A stretch of 64,000 nt of DNA from Arthrobotrys musiformis (lineage: Eukaryota; Ascomycota; Orbiliomycetes; Orbiliales; Orbiliaceae). Of the stretch, positions 21,283 through 34,100 are shown one piece after another; position 1 is the stretch's first letter, and the number at the start of each line of letters is the position of its first letter. The notes under the pieces are model-generated. The model saw only the letters and a list, made by a program, of their open reading frames with translations. It was not told the DNA's origin and searched no databases. Location: the NCBI GenBank assembly GCA_036971715.1, contig JAVHJL010000006.1, positions 186,001 through 250,000 on the forward strand, given 5' to 3'. The position numbers and the translations under genes are program-made.

Positions 21283-22055
21283 GGTGAATGTTTGGATGTA
21301 TGTGAAGACGTTCGGACGTTAGGATGTGAGGACGGAGGTGTTACTGAGGTTTCGTATTGACGTTAGTGGAAAGACGTTAGAAGCTGAAGGACGGTTAAGT
21401 ACCTGGGCAGGGAGGTGGCAAGTAAGGACAGGTAGCTTTTCTAGGCGGAAGGGAGGAAGTGGGAATACTCAGTCGGTCAGTCGGTATTATAAAGGGAGGG
21501 GTTGAGGGCAAGTGGGGTTCAATCAACGCTGGCTCGGTTTGGCTGGCTGGATGGCGGGGCACGCCACAACACACCATCACAACCTGGCCTTTGCAATCAT
21601 GTAGCCTTACCTCAAGCTGGATGCTGCATCCGACGCCATCCTTCTCTGTCGGCCATTTATTCTTGTTCGTCTGACCCGTCCGTCGATAGTTCTGGCATTG
21701 CCATCCGATATTAGATCTGGCGTGCATCCAGGATATCGATATATCGATGCTCTATCGATCTCCACGGGAGCTCGACGGCCCTCTGCTACCACTCCATCCG
21801 TTCCAGGCACACGGGGCCGGCCGGCCTCCAGCCATGCGGATGTGGCTAGGGCTCTAGCTAACATTGCCGTTTTCGCTACCTTACGTATCATATATCGATA
21901 CCAGGTAATCTTATACAATATCAACTCGCCGTACGGTACCTTTTAAACGGCATACATAGAAGGGACGGGCAGGGTCTCCACGTGTAGTAGTACGTACCAT
22001 AGTGACATTGGTAATACCTCCCGCTTTTACACACCCACACACCCACACATATACA

Positions 22056-22077
22056 TATATATACTTAAGTATATATA
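22056..22077. repeat. 22-base palindrome centred on CTTAAG
   Basis: Perfect inverted repeat, arms TATATATA around CTTAAG. It has the same core as the palindrome at 9715-9732. Confidence 0.65.
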
Positions 22078-22438
22078 CAGCGTAGTCCTGTATCAGCTGT
22101 GGGCTTATGTTGGATCAAATGGGAACTCTGTCTACGCTCCAGATATCGATCTAGATATGCGGCTGTATAGGGAGTTTTTCTGGGCCGAGGTCATGAATCG
22201 ATATATCCTGACCCAAAATTGAAGAAGCATAATCTAGGTATACTAATATCTGGGGATCCCCTTTCACGAATACGGTTGCCCTAGCTAATCAATTACAATT
22301 CATAGCGGCAGGGAGCGACATATAAATCACTTTTGTACCAGTCTCCGGCCAGCTCACGTTTACGAGACAGGTACTAGTGCTCTCTGAGACCACACTGTTG
22401 CAAAATGCTTAGACATTTCTCTCGAGGTGACCGTTGGT

Positions 22439-22439
<1 letters not shown>

Positions 22440-22471
<32 letters not shown>
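22440..22471. repeat. poly(T) tract, 32 bases
   Basis: The longest homopolymer in the window. It could be the poly(A) trace of a minus-strand retroposed sequence lying to its right, or a slippage product. No element body or target duplication was recognised. Confidence 0.85.
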
Positions 22472-22473
<2 letters not shown>

Positions 22474-25400
22474 AAGAAGTACGTTTTAGATATATTAGGG
22501 GTTACAAAATGAGACAGCCTTACCAGGACCCACTAGAATATCGATGATACAATTTAGCTTAGAGTCGCCGATTTCACCGAGATAAGCATTGCAGAAGTTT
22601 TAGTAAGCACCTTACGTCCATAATCTGCGATAAACCAAATAGCTTCATGTGGATAAAGCTTGGGGTTATGGGATCGAGTGCACCGCAGCATGTCTATATG
22701 GACGACTACTGAAGCGCGATAGATTCACATTCGTATTGATCATGATATCGATATTATATATACAAGGTTTGGGTTAACGTTGATCACGATTCTTGATCAC
22801 GTGTGCGGCGTGGTATATGGTATGTGAAATATATTATATATATTTTAGGGGAGCTTCACCAGTACTTTCGAATCGAATTGGAATTCGTCGACTTTTCTAT
22901 TTTTACTCTTCCCACCACGTTTGTGCCGATTCTTTACACAGTTGAATGCGAATTTAATTACTTTTATACACGGCATACTCCACGTGCTTGTTATTATCCT
23001 TGAATCGCAGAGGAATTTTCGTTCGTTTACTTTCCTACCTAATTTATAAATAATAGAGTAGACTACCCTTAACCTTTTGGCTGTTGGAATCGACAGGATG
23101 GTATGTTGGATTTGGCATCTGATTGCGTTGGGGTCGGGTCGCTGCATCACCCCTGGTTCTATTTTATTATATCGGAACCAATAAACCTCATCTCAAGTCC
23201 AGCTTATGTCTGTTTTATACCACTAAGTACATGCGCGTTTTTCTGAGTCTTCCAGACCCGATGGAAAGCTATTCGGAGCTCGGAATCAATATTGCCAAGG
23301 GGCCTTTGGTCCACTCCGAGTCGTCTAAATCAGCTGCCTCGTTACCCTTCGAAGATGACATTCCCGCAGAACGTCTCGGTTCCACCCAGCAGTTTGGCTG
23401 GCACTCGTCCACGTTCTGCAGCCCTTCCAGGAATGAGGCTCCCTTTTAATAAAACATCAGAAAATTTCTCGGAATGCTGATGTGGAATTCTACGAGAGGT
23501 CGAGGCCGAAATTGTGGTTGGCTTGATCAATTGATGCAATCTGGCGCCGGCGCACGCTGGCCAACCGTTCGTCGTCGAACTGGATTCAACTCTCACCAAT
23601 CGCCAGCCAACCATAGCCGACAGATGCCCAAGCTGCAGGTATGACAGGGCTGAATTGCGCAACACCATGCATGTTGCAAACCGTGGACCAATTTGCACCT
23701 GTCCAATCCGGTTTCCCTGTTGTTTCGCTCTATCGCACAAGTCGAACGACTCGCCTTGTCAATGGAAATTTGATGGATTTGAGGATAACGGAAATGATGC
23801 TGCCTTTTGAGCACAGAGCTCTCTCTTTTCCATCGTTTGATACACTCAAGGAACGAAACACTTGTGTTCGAGAATAGCCTATCGAAAAGGCATCAAGGTG
23901 AACGATGTTTATGCATCCACACACCCAGCTTCCAGAGAAGAGCGACATAGCCGAGGGAAAGGTTAGGCTGGGCATTAAGGTGCTTGCCACAAACTTCACG
24001 CTGGTAACCCCAGATCTTTTTATCTGAAACTCCACCTTGAACGAACTTTTGTTCACAAGACACCAGCTGTTTCCACGCGGAATCGACACCAATGATGCGA
24101 CACAAACCATTTACAACCGTAACACGGACCTGCTATTGAAATATTCACCGTGCCGGGTCACAGGTACATGAATGAGCACTTTTTTTTGGCAACCCCTCTG
24201 ATAGGTGCTAGTCATGCATCAACTAGGGGAAAGAAGGCAGGAAAGAGAAAAGAAAGCAGATCTCGACTCAGGCCAATTAACGCTTCGCTTTGAGACAAAA
24301 GATTAATTGCGCCGTTGGAAAAAGTTCAAAATTGCAAACCTGCTCGCGCCCAGCCAATAAAACCTGTCAGCGACCACTAGCCTCAAATCCCGACTCTGCA
24401 GATAGGCGTGGGTCTACCGCTGGATGTCCGAATTCGATGATCTGGCAAGGGCAAAGACGATAGGATGGGATACCTAGTCTTGTTACCTCATTAGATCGGC
24501 AGTTCATTAGCCTAGGCGCTATCGACTGCTTTAGTTTTGTCAGTTTAGTATTTAATTAACTGGCGAAATGTACCACAAGGCCTTGTGACAGGGCCTTGAC
24601 GACGAACCCGGCCCGAACTTACCTCAGATGCAGAAGTGTGCGACCGGGTTGCCTTCAGACGTTGAGAGTTGCTAAAGCCCGGGTCGATAAAAGGAATTCG
24701 ATGCCCCTCTCCCAAAGGGTCCCTTTTTTTGTTACGATCTGGTTCCTGAATTTGTCCTCTTCCAGCGCAGTTTCAAAGTCTTCCTTTCGAGGAACTAGTG
24801 CGACCGTTCACTCTTTTGGATAGATTGCAGGCGCATATTTGGGGCCAGTATTATAATTCCCCGCCTTTATGGTAGATCACCCGTAATGTATGTATGATAT
24901 ACCAAATTCCCATTTCGATTCTTTGCTGCTTGACGCATTGCATTACATTGCTAAACCTTCCCGTCCAGTTCCTCAATCTATTGCGCACCCTCGCTCGCTC
25001 TTTCCGATTCTAGCACTGCACTGTCAGCATCCGTTCTTTTTTGCCTGCTTACTCACATACATATCCCGCCCGGGCCCCACAGTCGAAGCTAACTAAGCTT
25101 TCCTTCTCTTACAATCATTTGCAACAAGTCGCTTCCAGGAGAAGACGGGTAGCAAGTGCGGGATTTGTTTCTTTCCATTCGTTCTGTATATTTTATCTGA
25201 CCTTTTTTATCTCACCTTGCTTTCTTATTTCCACCTTATTTTATTGTTTTATTTTTCGTCTTAACTTTCGCATTACATTGCATTGCATTATTTTTGCGTT
25301 CACGTTTCCTTTGCCTGTCTCGACATCGCGCATGGTCGCTTGGTTGCACAGTTCCCAATCCGTCGACAACACACAAAACTCCAACATTTCTAACGCTTGT

Positions 25401-25522
25401 TTCGAACGCATTCGTCGACGATTTAATCGATTTACTGTTACGATACCCCGGAATTATTTATTTACCCGTCGAGAAGTAGGAAGGTTGTTTCTGTTGGAGG
25501 TCTCACTTTGCATTACTGCACT

Positions 25523-27403
25523 ATGGCAAAACTCCTCTTACGCTCGAGGTCGAGGTCCGAGGGAAGGCTTGGAAGGAAGGCAAAGGATGCTTCGAAATCC
25601 AGCGATTCGTTAGGGGTAGTACCTCCCAAATTTGACGACGAGCCACTGCCGAGTTCCCAATATATTCCTCGTAAGATGGATGGTTTGGCGGTGGAATCTT
25701 ATAAGGTCCAACAAAGGTCGTTTGAAATCGCCAGACCGAAAACTTCTGGTGGCCACGATAGTCCATCTAAGACCGAAGACCGACCGAAGACATCACACGG
25801 AAAGAAGGATAGCAATCTGGAAGAAACGAATTTCTCAGTTTTGAATAGATCATATACATGGTCTCGTGAGCAGGCCAGTGGGAAGACAAGACCTGGTCCT
25901 AAACGTCAAACGAGCAGCCCAATGCTGCATGCCTTTCCACAAAGACCCGCTTCCCGTCAACGAGAACACACGCCAGATCTTGAGATTGGAGTAGCACTTG
26001 GTAGTCCGACCCATCACCCAAAGACACTGCTAGACGCCAGAAGCAGCAGGATGTATGGCTTAGATGAGTGCTCAAAATCGCTACCACAACACTACGTTTC
26101 TCTCGACACCAAGGTCGACAGCATGGTTTCTGCACCCAGCCCCGCACCTGACAGTATTCCGGCCTCCGAAAACAAAGAAGCCAGCTCCAAGGGTAGTTGG
26201 AAGAGATTCTTTGGCAAGAGTTTATTTCAGAAAAAGGCCACTCAAAAATCGACGGGTGCACAGATGTTGACATCTCAGACTTCCATTACCACTATGAGTT
26301 CCGTGACTTTAACTAGCATACAAGATACTAAGGAATCAATGGAATCCCTCCGACAGGATACATTAGTTGAGGAGAAATCCGACCCCGAGGCACAGGTCGA
26401 GGAAAGCCCCAAGGCTGACTCAACACCTCTGCTGGATGTGGATATTCCAAAGGTGGAGATGGAGCGGTATAGTGTTATGTTCGATTCTCTGCTCAACCAA
26501 CAAGGCTCTAAGCTCTCGATATATGCGAGAAGAAAGTCTGGGATACATGGTGGCGCCACGGGGCAGCAGCCAGTAAGTTCCCGCTCTAGATATCCGACTA
26601 TAACCATATAATAAATCCTAACCACCCTTCCAACTTAGTCCGAAGAAATAACCCCTACGCCAACCTTGAACTTGCCAAAGAAGAAAGAGAGCTTGCCTGT
26701 CGGCCAACTCGGCCTTGTAAGCAAGTCCCCACTATGGCTCTTTCCTGCAACTCCTAGAACACCAAAAAGCCCTGGACGCCCGCGCGCCATGGCAACGCCT
26801 ACAGAGATGGCCAGCGGCAGTACAGCCGAAACCCCTGAGGCTCTTACGTTCGGAAAATCTCGAACTGAAAGCGACATTGTCCCATCCCTACTTATGATGT
26901 TGGAAGAGCGGATTGCAGAGCGAACAACTTCACAAGCAGACAAAGGCCCACAAACGCCATTCTCCGTCATATCCGAGGGCTCAGAGCTCGATAGCCCTTA
27001 TACGCCCCATGGAGAATACGGTGCCGCATCTGATAGTAGGGCTCCTTGGGTTAGGAAGTTCAGCATGCTCGACGAACCGGAGTGGGAAATGGTCACAACA
27101 CCACTGCGACCCAGAACCCCTTCTCCGACTGAGCTCGACCAATCTGCCTCGAATGATTGTGAGGCGTATGTAGCCAAGGCAGCTAAAATCTCGATTGCAC
27201 GACAAATATCCATATCACAACGACAACTTCTACTACCTGTTATCTCAAACCCGGAAAGATTTGTATCCAAATCGAAGGGCAAGCCGCAGGGTTCGAAACC
27301 AGAGGTTTCTCTTGTCATTACACCAGTTGAAAACGACAGACTTCATGCTAACCCCGCGCCAACTTCAGCCGTTTCATCAGGAAACATCGCTATGGCTCTA
27401 TAA
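25523..27403 (+). CDS. disordered protein of unknown function
   Basis: A 604-residue protein from two exons, intron 26573-26638 in phase zero. The start MAKLLLRSRSRSEGR was chosen as the first ATG of the frame. Composition is Ser/Pro/Lys-rich throughout, with basic patches (KGSWKRFFGKSLFQKK at about 230) and repeated TP/SP sites. The most structured-looking piece is VEMERYSVMFDSLL, followed by YARRKSGIHGG, just before the intron. I recall similar ERYSVMF motifs in uncharacterised Pezizomycotina proteins, but this cannot be checked here. The second exon contains an acidic DSPYTPHGEYG stretch and a WVRKFSMLDEPEWEMV segment. No enzyme domain was seen. It is plausibly a phosphorylated scaffold. 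Preceded by a pyrimidine-rich leader. Confidence 0.75.
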
Positions 27404-28130
27404 TTCAACAATCCCCTGCTTCCTACAGGTATATACTGCGCAGCCACGATTGGCCTGACGAAAGTGCTTCATCAGTTATTTTGGGAGCGCATTGTATTGC
27501 CGTTTTTAAATTTTTGTTTTTGTTACGACTTATCTCATTTGTATCAGCTTTTTGAGCCTTGTTTCAATATTCCATTTGTTTCTAGCTCGGCCACCTCTTG
27601 TTGACCTAAGTGATGATGAGCTGGTAGTACTGCTTTATGGTTTTGTTCGCTTCACGCTGCAAGCCGGCTCATATCTGGGATCACTGGTTGGATTTACAGA
27701 GTTTATTTTTTACCCTTAATTTCCTTTGTATCGTTGCTCTCCTTTGGTCCTTCCAAAATTTTTTGGATATCTCACAAAAAATACCCCCTCCAATTTCTTG
27801 CTTCGAGTTTGTATATAGAAAGAGAGTAGACTGGCTGCTCCGGGTAGCTTGGTCAAATCTAATTTCGATCACGCCAGTTCATGGTCACCCAATCCTTCCA
27901 AAGTTACCAACTCCTTGAATGTGTATGATACGTAAATTCATGTATGTGCAATATTGTTATTCGCAAGACCTTGAGCCTGCTATATCCCATGCGACCAATA
28001 AACCATTTCTTTTGAGACCTCCTCCCGCAATACACCATTTCCCTCCGAAATTTGGCAGGTTCGTTGTAGCCTAAATCCGAACAACCATAACCCCTGGCGT
28101 AAATCCTGCGATACAGGGAGGCGGGGGGTA
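27404..28130. other. convergent 3' region
   Basis: T-rich non-coding sequence between the unknown gene and SLH1. No other feature was recognised. Confidence 0.6.
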
Positions 28131-31100
28131 TTACAAGGTTACCTTCCACCTCATCCCAAGATATCCGTCACTGACTATCCAAAGCACCATCTTGCCGGAG
28201 CCGCCCCCACCTTCATAATCGTTTGTTCTGACCGCTTCGGGAACTTCCAAAGTGAAACTAATCGATAACCGGCCGGCCGATCTTCCTTTCCCTTTCCCTT
28301 TATTGTTGTTGTTGTTCGCATGATTATTATTCAACGGCCAGCTGACCCTCTTCAACGCCCACACTGAATCCGTTTCTTCACTTCCAAACAATATAAAGTA
28401 CCCCTCGGTCTGCGACTTCGGGAATCTGGGCGCATATATTCGGCCTTCCTTGTCAAGAAGCCCGTTTTTCCGGGTTAACGTGACGGTTATTGTGGTCCCC
28501 GTCAATTCGGAGTGGGCAGAAATATCCAGGTTCGGTAGCGACAAAGCGACTCTCGAGAACTGTTTTGACAAAAAATGTTAGAGGGGGAACGGAACATATT
28601 ACAACGATGTTCAACACAAAAATAAAGAAACAAGGTCTCGAAGCTGGGGGTATCCCGTCTGCGGGGTGCAGCTGCCTTGTAGCATGCAAGGGAGCAATGG
28701 CTAAGGGACGGCTTCGTAGGGAATAAGGTGCTTTCCCTGCCCGGATAAACGCTTGGTCTTTTTCGACGCAACCGTCCCTGCATTTTATCCCATCTCATTT
28801 CGCTTGTGGTCTCAACGAAAAAATAAAATAAAAAAAGAGCGCATAAAACATGGGGCTCTGCGCAGTCTGAACGGAAATGTTCAAGCTTAACCCAAGTCGA
28901 CGATATAAATGGATTAAATGGAGGGGGGAAACCGGCAGGCCTGGGTTGCATTTAATTCTCCGGATAAGTGTGCGGGTGTGATAACATACCTGTTTCTCGT
29001 AATTCGACGCCACATCTAGTTCCTTCATTAAGCTCGCAAGCCCCGTCTGCGAGATGCCCTCGAAGTTTTCGAAACTTGTTAACTTTGCACCGTTTCCTCC
29101 TACTCGGGCTTGCTCGTGCTCAAGGGCTACTCCAGGTAATATGGATAAAGGTCCATCGTTTGGCCACCTCGCTTGCTTAACGCATTGCATTAGATTCATC
29201 ATCGTGAGACATGTAGACATTATCCCAAGTTCTGCCATTACGTCTATAGACGCCTGTCACACCCTCCTTAATTAGCACCTGGTTATCGAAACGGACCCTT
29301 AAAAGAACTTTATTTCTTACCTGGAGAATACGAATACTTTGATCAAGCACCTGTCAACCATAGCGAATAACAAATTAGCACGTCAACCCACCCCGGGTTT
29401 AAAATTTTTGCGAATAATCTATTTCGACTCACGGTTATTGTATCCTGGTTATAATCGCTGATTGGTAGCTCCGCACGAGCCATGTGGGCTTGCAGAAGCA
29501 AATTGGCCTTCACGTGAGGATCCCACATTGGTAGACCTATCTGTCCCGCTTCATAGGGCAGATACTTTGACAGCTCCGCGTTGACGAGATCCTATTCACC
29601 AGTATTAGTCCGACGGTCGTTTGCGGTAGGTATATCGGACGTAAAATATACCTCGTTATGCCGAACCGGCAGTTCTAGATCATAGCATGGTCAGCGACGG
29701 CCCTATCTCCGCGAGGTTGTGGGGCACCCACCATCATATTCAGCCGCTCTTGACATCCAAAGAAGACAGTCTTCGAAAGTGGCCATTCTCTTGGCTTTTT
29801 TGAGAAGATGTCTGACTGTCCGATGTGACTAATTCGAATCCTTTGGGTTAGAATGAAGTTCTCCTCGAAGGATTCAGAGTGACGACGCACCAAATAGTAG
29901 TAACTTGCGATTTTGCCCAGGGCTGTCGATTCAAGACGACCAGTTGGGAGTGACACAAGACATCCTGACTTCTGCAGTTCATCCACGGAGTTATCTACCA
30001 ACCCGACTAGGAACTCGTTGGCCTCCTCTTGCGCCGATATCGACTGCTGGTCTTCCGCTGCAATCTCTAGCCCGTAATAATTCGGGTTCTTGTGCAGTCT
30101 TCGGAAGAAGAATGTCCATGTCAAGTAGTCCAGCGAATCCTGTTTAGACTTGATGGTGCCCGCGGAAACCTCGGCGCCCAAATGGTCATCCAGGACTTTA
30201 TGCAATGACGATTCGACTGGGAAGCCCGTGTGGAGGAAGTACTTGTAGAAGGATTTTTTGGCTTCCTGTGTGAATATACGGGCAATTCCACTGGTGTCAA
30301 ATTGCGGCCGACCTGCTCGCCCCAACATCTGTAACACATCTGTTAAATCCATATCTTTGTAGGCCTCAGTCTTTGCATCGAAGAATTGTGTTCCCTTGAC
30401 AATGACGAGATGGGCCGGTAGGTTGACACCCCAGGCGAGCGTGCTGGTGGCCACCAAGATCTGGATCTTGTTTGTTAGAAACAATTCCTCGACAAGAAGG
30501 CGGTCGCTTTCAACAAGACCGGCGTGATGGAGGCCAATCCCGAAAGCTAACGCTTCTTTCAAAGGTGTGTCCCTGACACCACTTAGAATGCTGATGAGAC
30601 CTTCTTCGGAGACATTTAGGAATCTCCGTGGGTTATCTTCCAAACCGCAGAAAGCAATGAGATCCTTCGCTGTCAGTCTTGTCTGTCGTCTAGAGGCAAC
30701 AAATATGATAACAGGCTTTGTCGGGGAGTGACTCTTGATAGCTAAAAATGCCGGCCGATTCATCGATGCCATCAAAGGGCAAAATCCTTGCTTCTCCGGG
30801 AAACCGTCGATATATACTTCCAATGGAACCGGGCGAACAGAATGTCTAAAGTTGAATAGTCCTTCTTCCTTCACGCCCAACCAGTTACCAACGTCTGCGG
30901 CATTGGCGCACGCCGTCGACATGCCCATGAGTCGGACCGGATTCGAAGTTTGAGATGCAATGTAATTCATGCGAGAAACAATGATCTCCAAAATAGGGCC
31001 TCGATCGCTACCAAGCAAATGGATCTCATCTATGATAACTAGCGATACTTTTCTCACGTAGTCTCTCGTTTGCCAACTACGGCTAATACCATCCCATTTT

Positions 31101-34100
31101 TCTGGTGTCGTAATGATGATATCGGCGTTCCTGATAGATCGAGTATCGGGAGTATTGTCGCCCGTCAACTCGACTAAATTAATGCCCATGGGGCCAACGA
31201 GGCGGGCTCTCCAGTCTTTCACTCGCTCCTTTACGAGGGCCTTCATGGGTGCGATGTACACAACCTTTGACCCAGGCTTATCGCGGAAGGCTGACCACAT
31301 GGCAAGCTCGCAAGCGACCGTTTTCCCACTGCCAGTTGGTGAACCCAGCAAGATGTTGGATTTTGAGTGGTATAGAGTGTGGAATATTTGCGTTTGCATA
31401 GGGTTAAAATATTGGAACTTTGCTCCATAGATCCCTTCCACTACAGGATTTTGCAACGCTGAAATCGGGAGAGGTTGCAAATTTAGCAAATCCGTATAGA
31501 AAGACTCAGTGTCAGGTCGTATGAGATGTTGGAAAGATGTTGCTGTGACAGTTTCTGCCCCGAGCCATCTATCGGAAATGCATCTAACGTAGAGTTGAGT
31601 TGGGAGGGGGTCTGTTAACGGAACCATAAAGTTTATCTCATGGTCATCTCTAAACTTTTTCTTACTCAATATGAAATATTCGTAGTGCAATATTTCCGAT
31701 GTTTCCGAGTTCTCAACCCAGATCCAGTAGCTTTCAGATGCACCATGTAGTCTGTCGTTCCAGTCGAATTCTGGAATGACGCTCAGCTGCACCTTCAAGA
31801 CGTCTCGGTTTAGAGGCGCTATATCCACTTCTACAGATACTATCGGGAAGTTGTTGACGATCCGCTTGATGTCGTAACCGACCTTTTTATTATGGACTAG
31901 CTCGCCGATTTCCAGTGGGTCCATATCCTGGAGAACTTGAATCGAGGATGCAGATTCCTTCTCCGATAAATTTTTTAGAATATGTAGAGGGAGGTCGAAT
32001 TGCGAAAGTGGGTGTTCATACGACCAGCGCCTCTTTTCGATGGATTTGCAAATAGAGAGCAGGACCTGGCAAAGGTATCCCCATTTCCTTTCGAGGGCCA
32101 TCAAGAAGAGGGCGCGTGCTATTCTGGCGGAATTCTGCGCAACGTAGGCAGAATCAGAGACCAGTGCGAAATCCTCGATATTGGACCTTGATATGAATGA
32201 CTGAAGCAAAACGTTGGTTTTCCCATGAGGTGTGTCCAACGTGCCCTCGATATCACAGGGGCACTCATTTTCATGGAGACGAGTCAATTCCTTGGCTTCA
32301 TTGTCTCGGGATTTTATTTGGTCGAATTCACCACTCATACTCAGCATTTTGAACACGTCCGCTTCCGAGCCCAGCGGATTCATCATCGTATTGAAGATTT
32401 CAATACTGGTACTGAGGATGTAGTAGTTTGAAGCAATCCGGCCGACGTTTTTTGAAGTCAGGGACTCTGTTCGGTCGTCGTATATCATCATTTGAGTTTT
32501 CTGGAGAGAACGGGCCGCTTTGATAATAAGGTCCCGTCGTCGCTTTCCGAGATTGGGGTCGTGCTGGATTTCGCTCCAGTCAATTCCATATGCCATTGGG
32601 TTCTTTTTCATACGGACGAAAAGGTATGTATATCCAAGCCATTGAACACCCTCGTCGACTGACGTAACAGTCCCTAAGGAAACTTCTGCGTTTAGGTTAT
32701 CCACGAGTTTTTCGGTGAACCTTGATTCGATCGGCTGCTGCTGTGTAATAGCTGATAGATAGTGTGCGAGTTTGTCGTGCGTCGTACATATTATACCAAT
32801 ACCATACTCTAGAGTTAACCGTTAGCAGTGTTTGCATATCTTTGATGTTTATCCTTCGGGGCTTACTTTCGAATTGGGGTCTTCCTGCACGTCCAAAAAT
32901 CTGCAAAACATCGAGAATACCCAAATCCACGTGACCACCCTTCTGTGGACTATAAACTTGTGTGCCCTTGATAACGACGGCAGCGGCAGGCAAGTTGACA
33001 CCCCAAGCAAGAGTAGCCGTGCAGCATAACACCTTAGTAACGCCTTCCGCGAATAGGCGTTCCATGAGATTCCGGTCTGATCGTAGCATTCCTGCATGGT
33101 GTACCCCGAGGCCTTTCTTGAACAGTTCTTTGAGTTCTCGACCTTTGGCTTTGTCAACGTCTTTCTTTAACATATCATACTTAGGGTGTTCCGTATTGTC
33201 AAAGAGGTCGGTGCGCTGTTCATCCATTGCCATTTCGTATAGAAGCCTCGCAGTTTTCACAGTGTCCTTCCGGGAATGCACAAACACCATCACTTGGTGC
33301 CCTAGCTCAAGCATCTCCTTAACTTTCTCCCATGCGATTCGGTCGATATTATCGTTTGAGGTCCGGCTGCCTGGCTTCCCCTTGACTCCAACAAAGTGCT
33401 GCTCTAGAGGTACCGGGCGGAAGGATTGGTCAAAATAGAACAATCCTTGGAGTGGGTTGACCTTGAGAAATGTGGCTACATCAACATAGTTGGGCAAAGT
33501 TGCAGAAAGCCCTACGATTCTGATCATAGATTGAGTGGCCTCGACCTGTCGTTGGGTCCTGGCTACTAGGGTCTCTATGACGGGCCCACGCTCGTCATGA
33601 AGCATGTGTACTTCGTCGATGATGAGGAGACGGACTTTTTGGACGAGCTCATTGTCACCTGTGCTTTTCCTCGTGACGACGTCCCATTTCTCCGGAGTTG
33701 TTACAATAATTTGGGTCCGCAGAATCTCAGCCTTCGTAAGATGCATATCACCTAACCCCCCGCAATATTTTAGCGCTTGACTTCATCATAAGGAATAGAC
33801 AAAAAGTTCAAGTTTGGTCTTACCCGTAAGTTCCCTAACTTCGATACCAAGCCAAGATAGACGCTTTGCAAATTTGACGACAACCTCAGCAGCAAGGGCT
33901 TTCATTGGCGCGACGTAAACCTGGGGAAGGGGTTAGATTATGGGAGTATAATGGTTCTGTTAGAGGCAATATCTACAATTTTGAAGTCGGAGAGATTGAC
34001 TTGAAACTCGTCCCCTTGAGCCATGGATGGAGGTGGGTTGCAGTTTTTCCCGATAGTGCTGAGAATCGTCAACATAGCCGCATCGGTTTTTCCCTATAAA

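Larger units (their letters stand above)
21283..25522. other. 4.2 kb gene-poor spacer
   Basis: No supported gene. The left part is the profilin promoter. It then contains A/T-rich DNA, a 22-base palindrome at 22056-22077, repeated ATCGAT-type words, and a run of 32 T at 22440-22471. A frame at 23123-23449 has an acceptable composition but no recognisable family. The last 600 bases are strongly pyrimidine-rich and probably form the promoter and leader of the next gene. Confidence 0.55.

Noticed and set aside
23123..23449. Plus-strand frame of 108 codons in the 4.2 kb spacer
   Set aside because: Part of it reads acceptably (ELGINIAKGPL) but no neighbouring exon, start context or homology supports a gene.
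25041..25613. 190-codon frame before the disordered protein gene
   Set aside because: It runs through a pyrimidine-rich leader, giving artificial Phe/Leu/Ser runs, and overlaps the true start in another frame.
28131..29253. A separate minus-strand gene downstream of the helicase
   Set aside because: Its peptides (ASIDVMAELG, FSRVALSLPNLD) are the C-terminal Sec63 part of SLH1 and join in frame.
29672..29890. Continuation of the large SLH1 frame to a stop at 29675
   Set aside because: The read-through peptide is foreign to the family; splicing at 29829-29890 and 29675-29731 restores SHRTVRHLLKKAKRM and ELPVRHNE.
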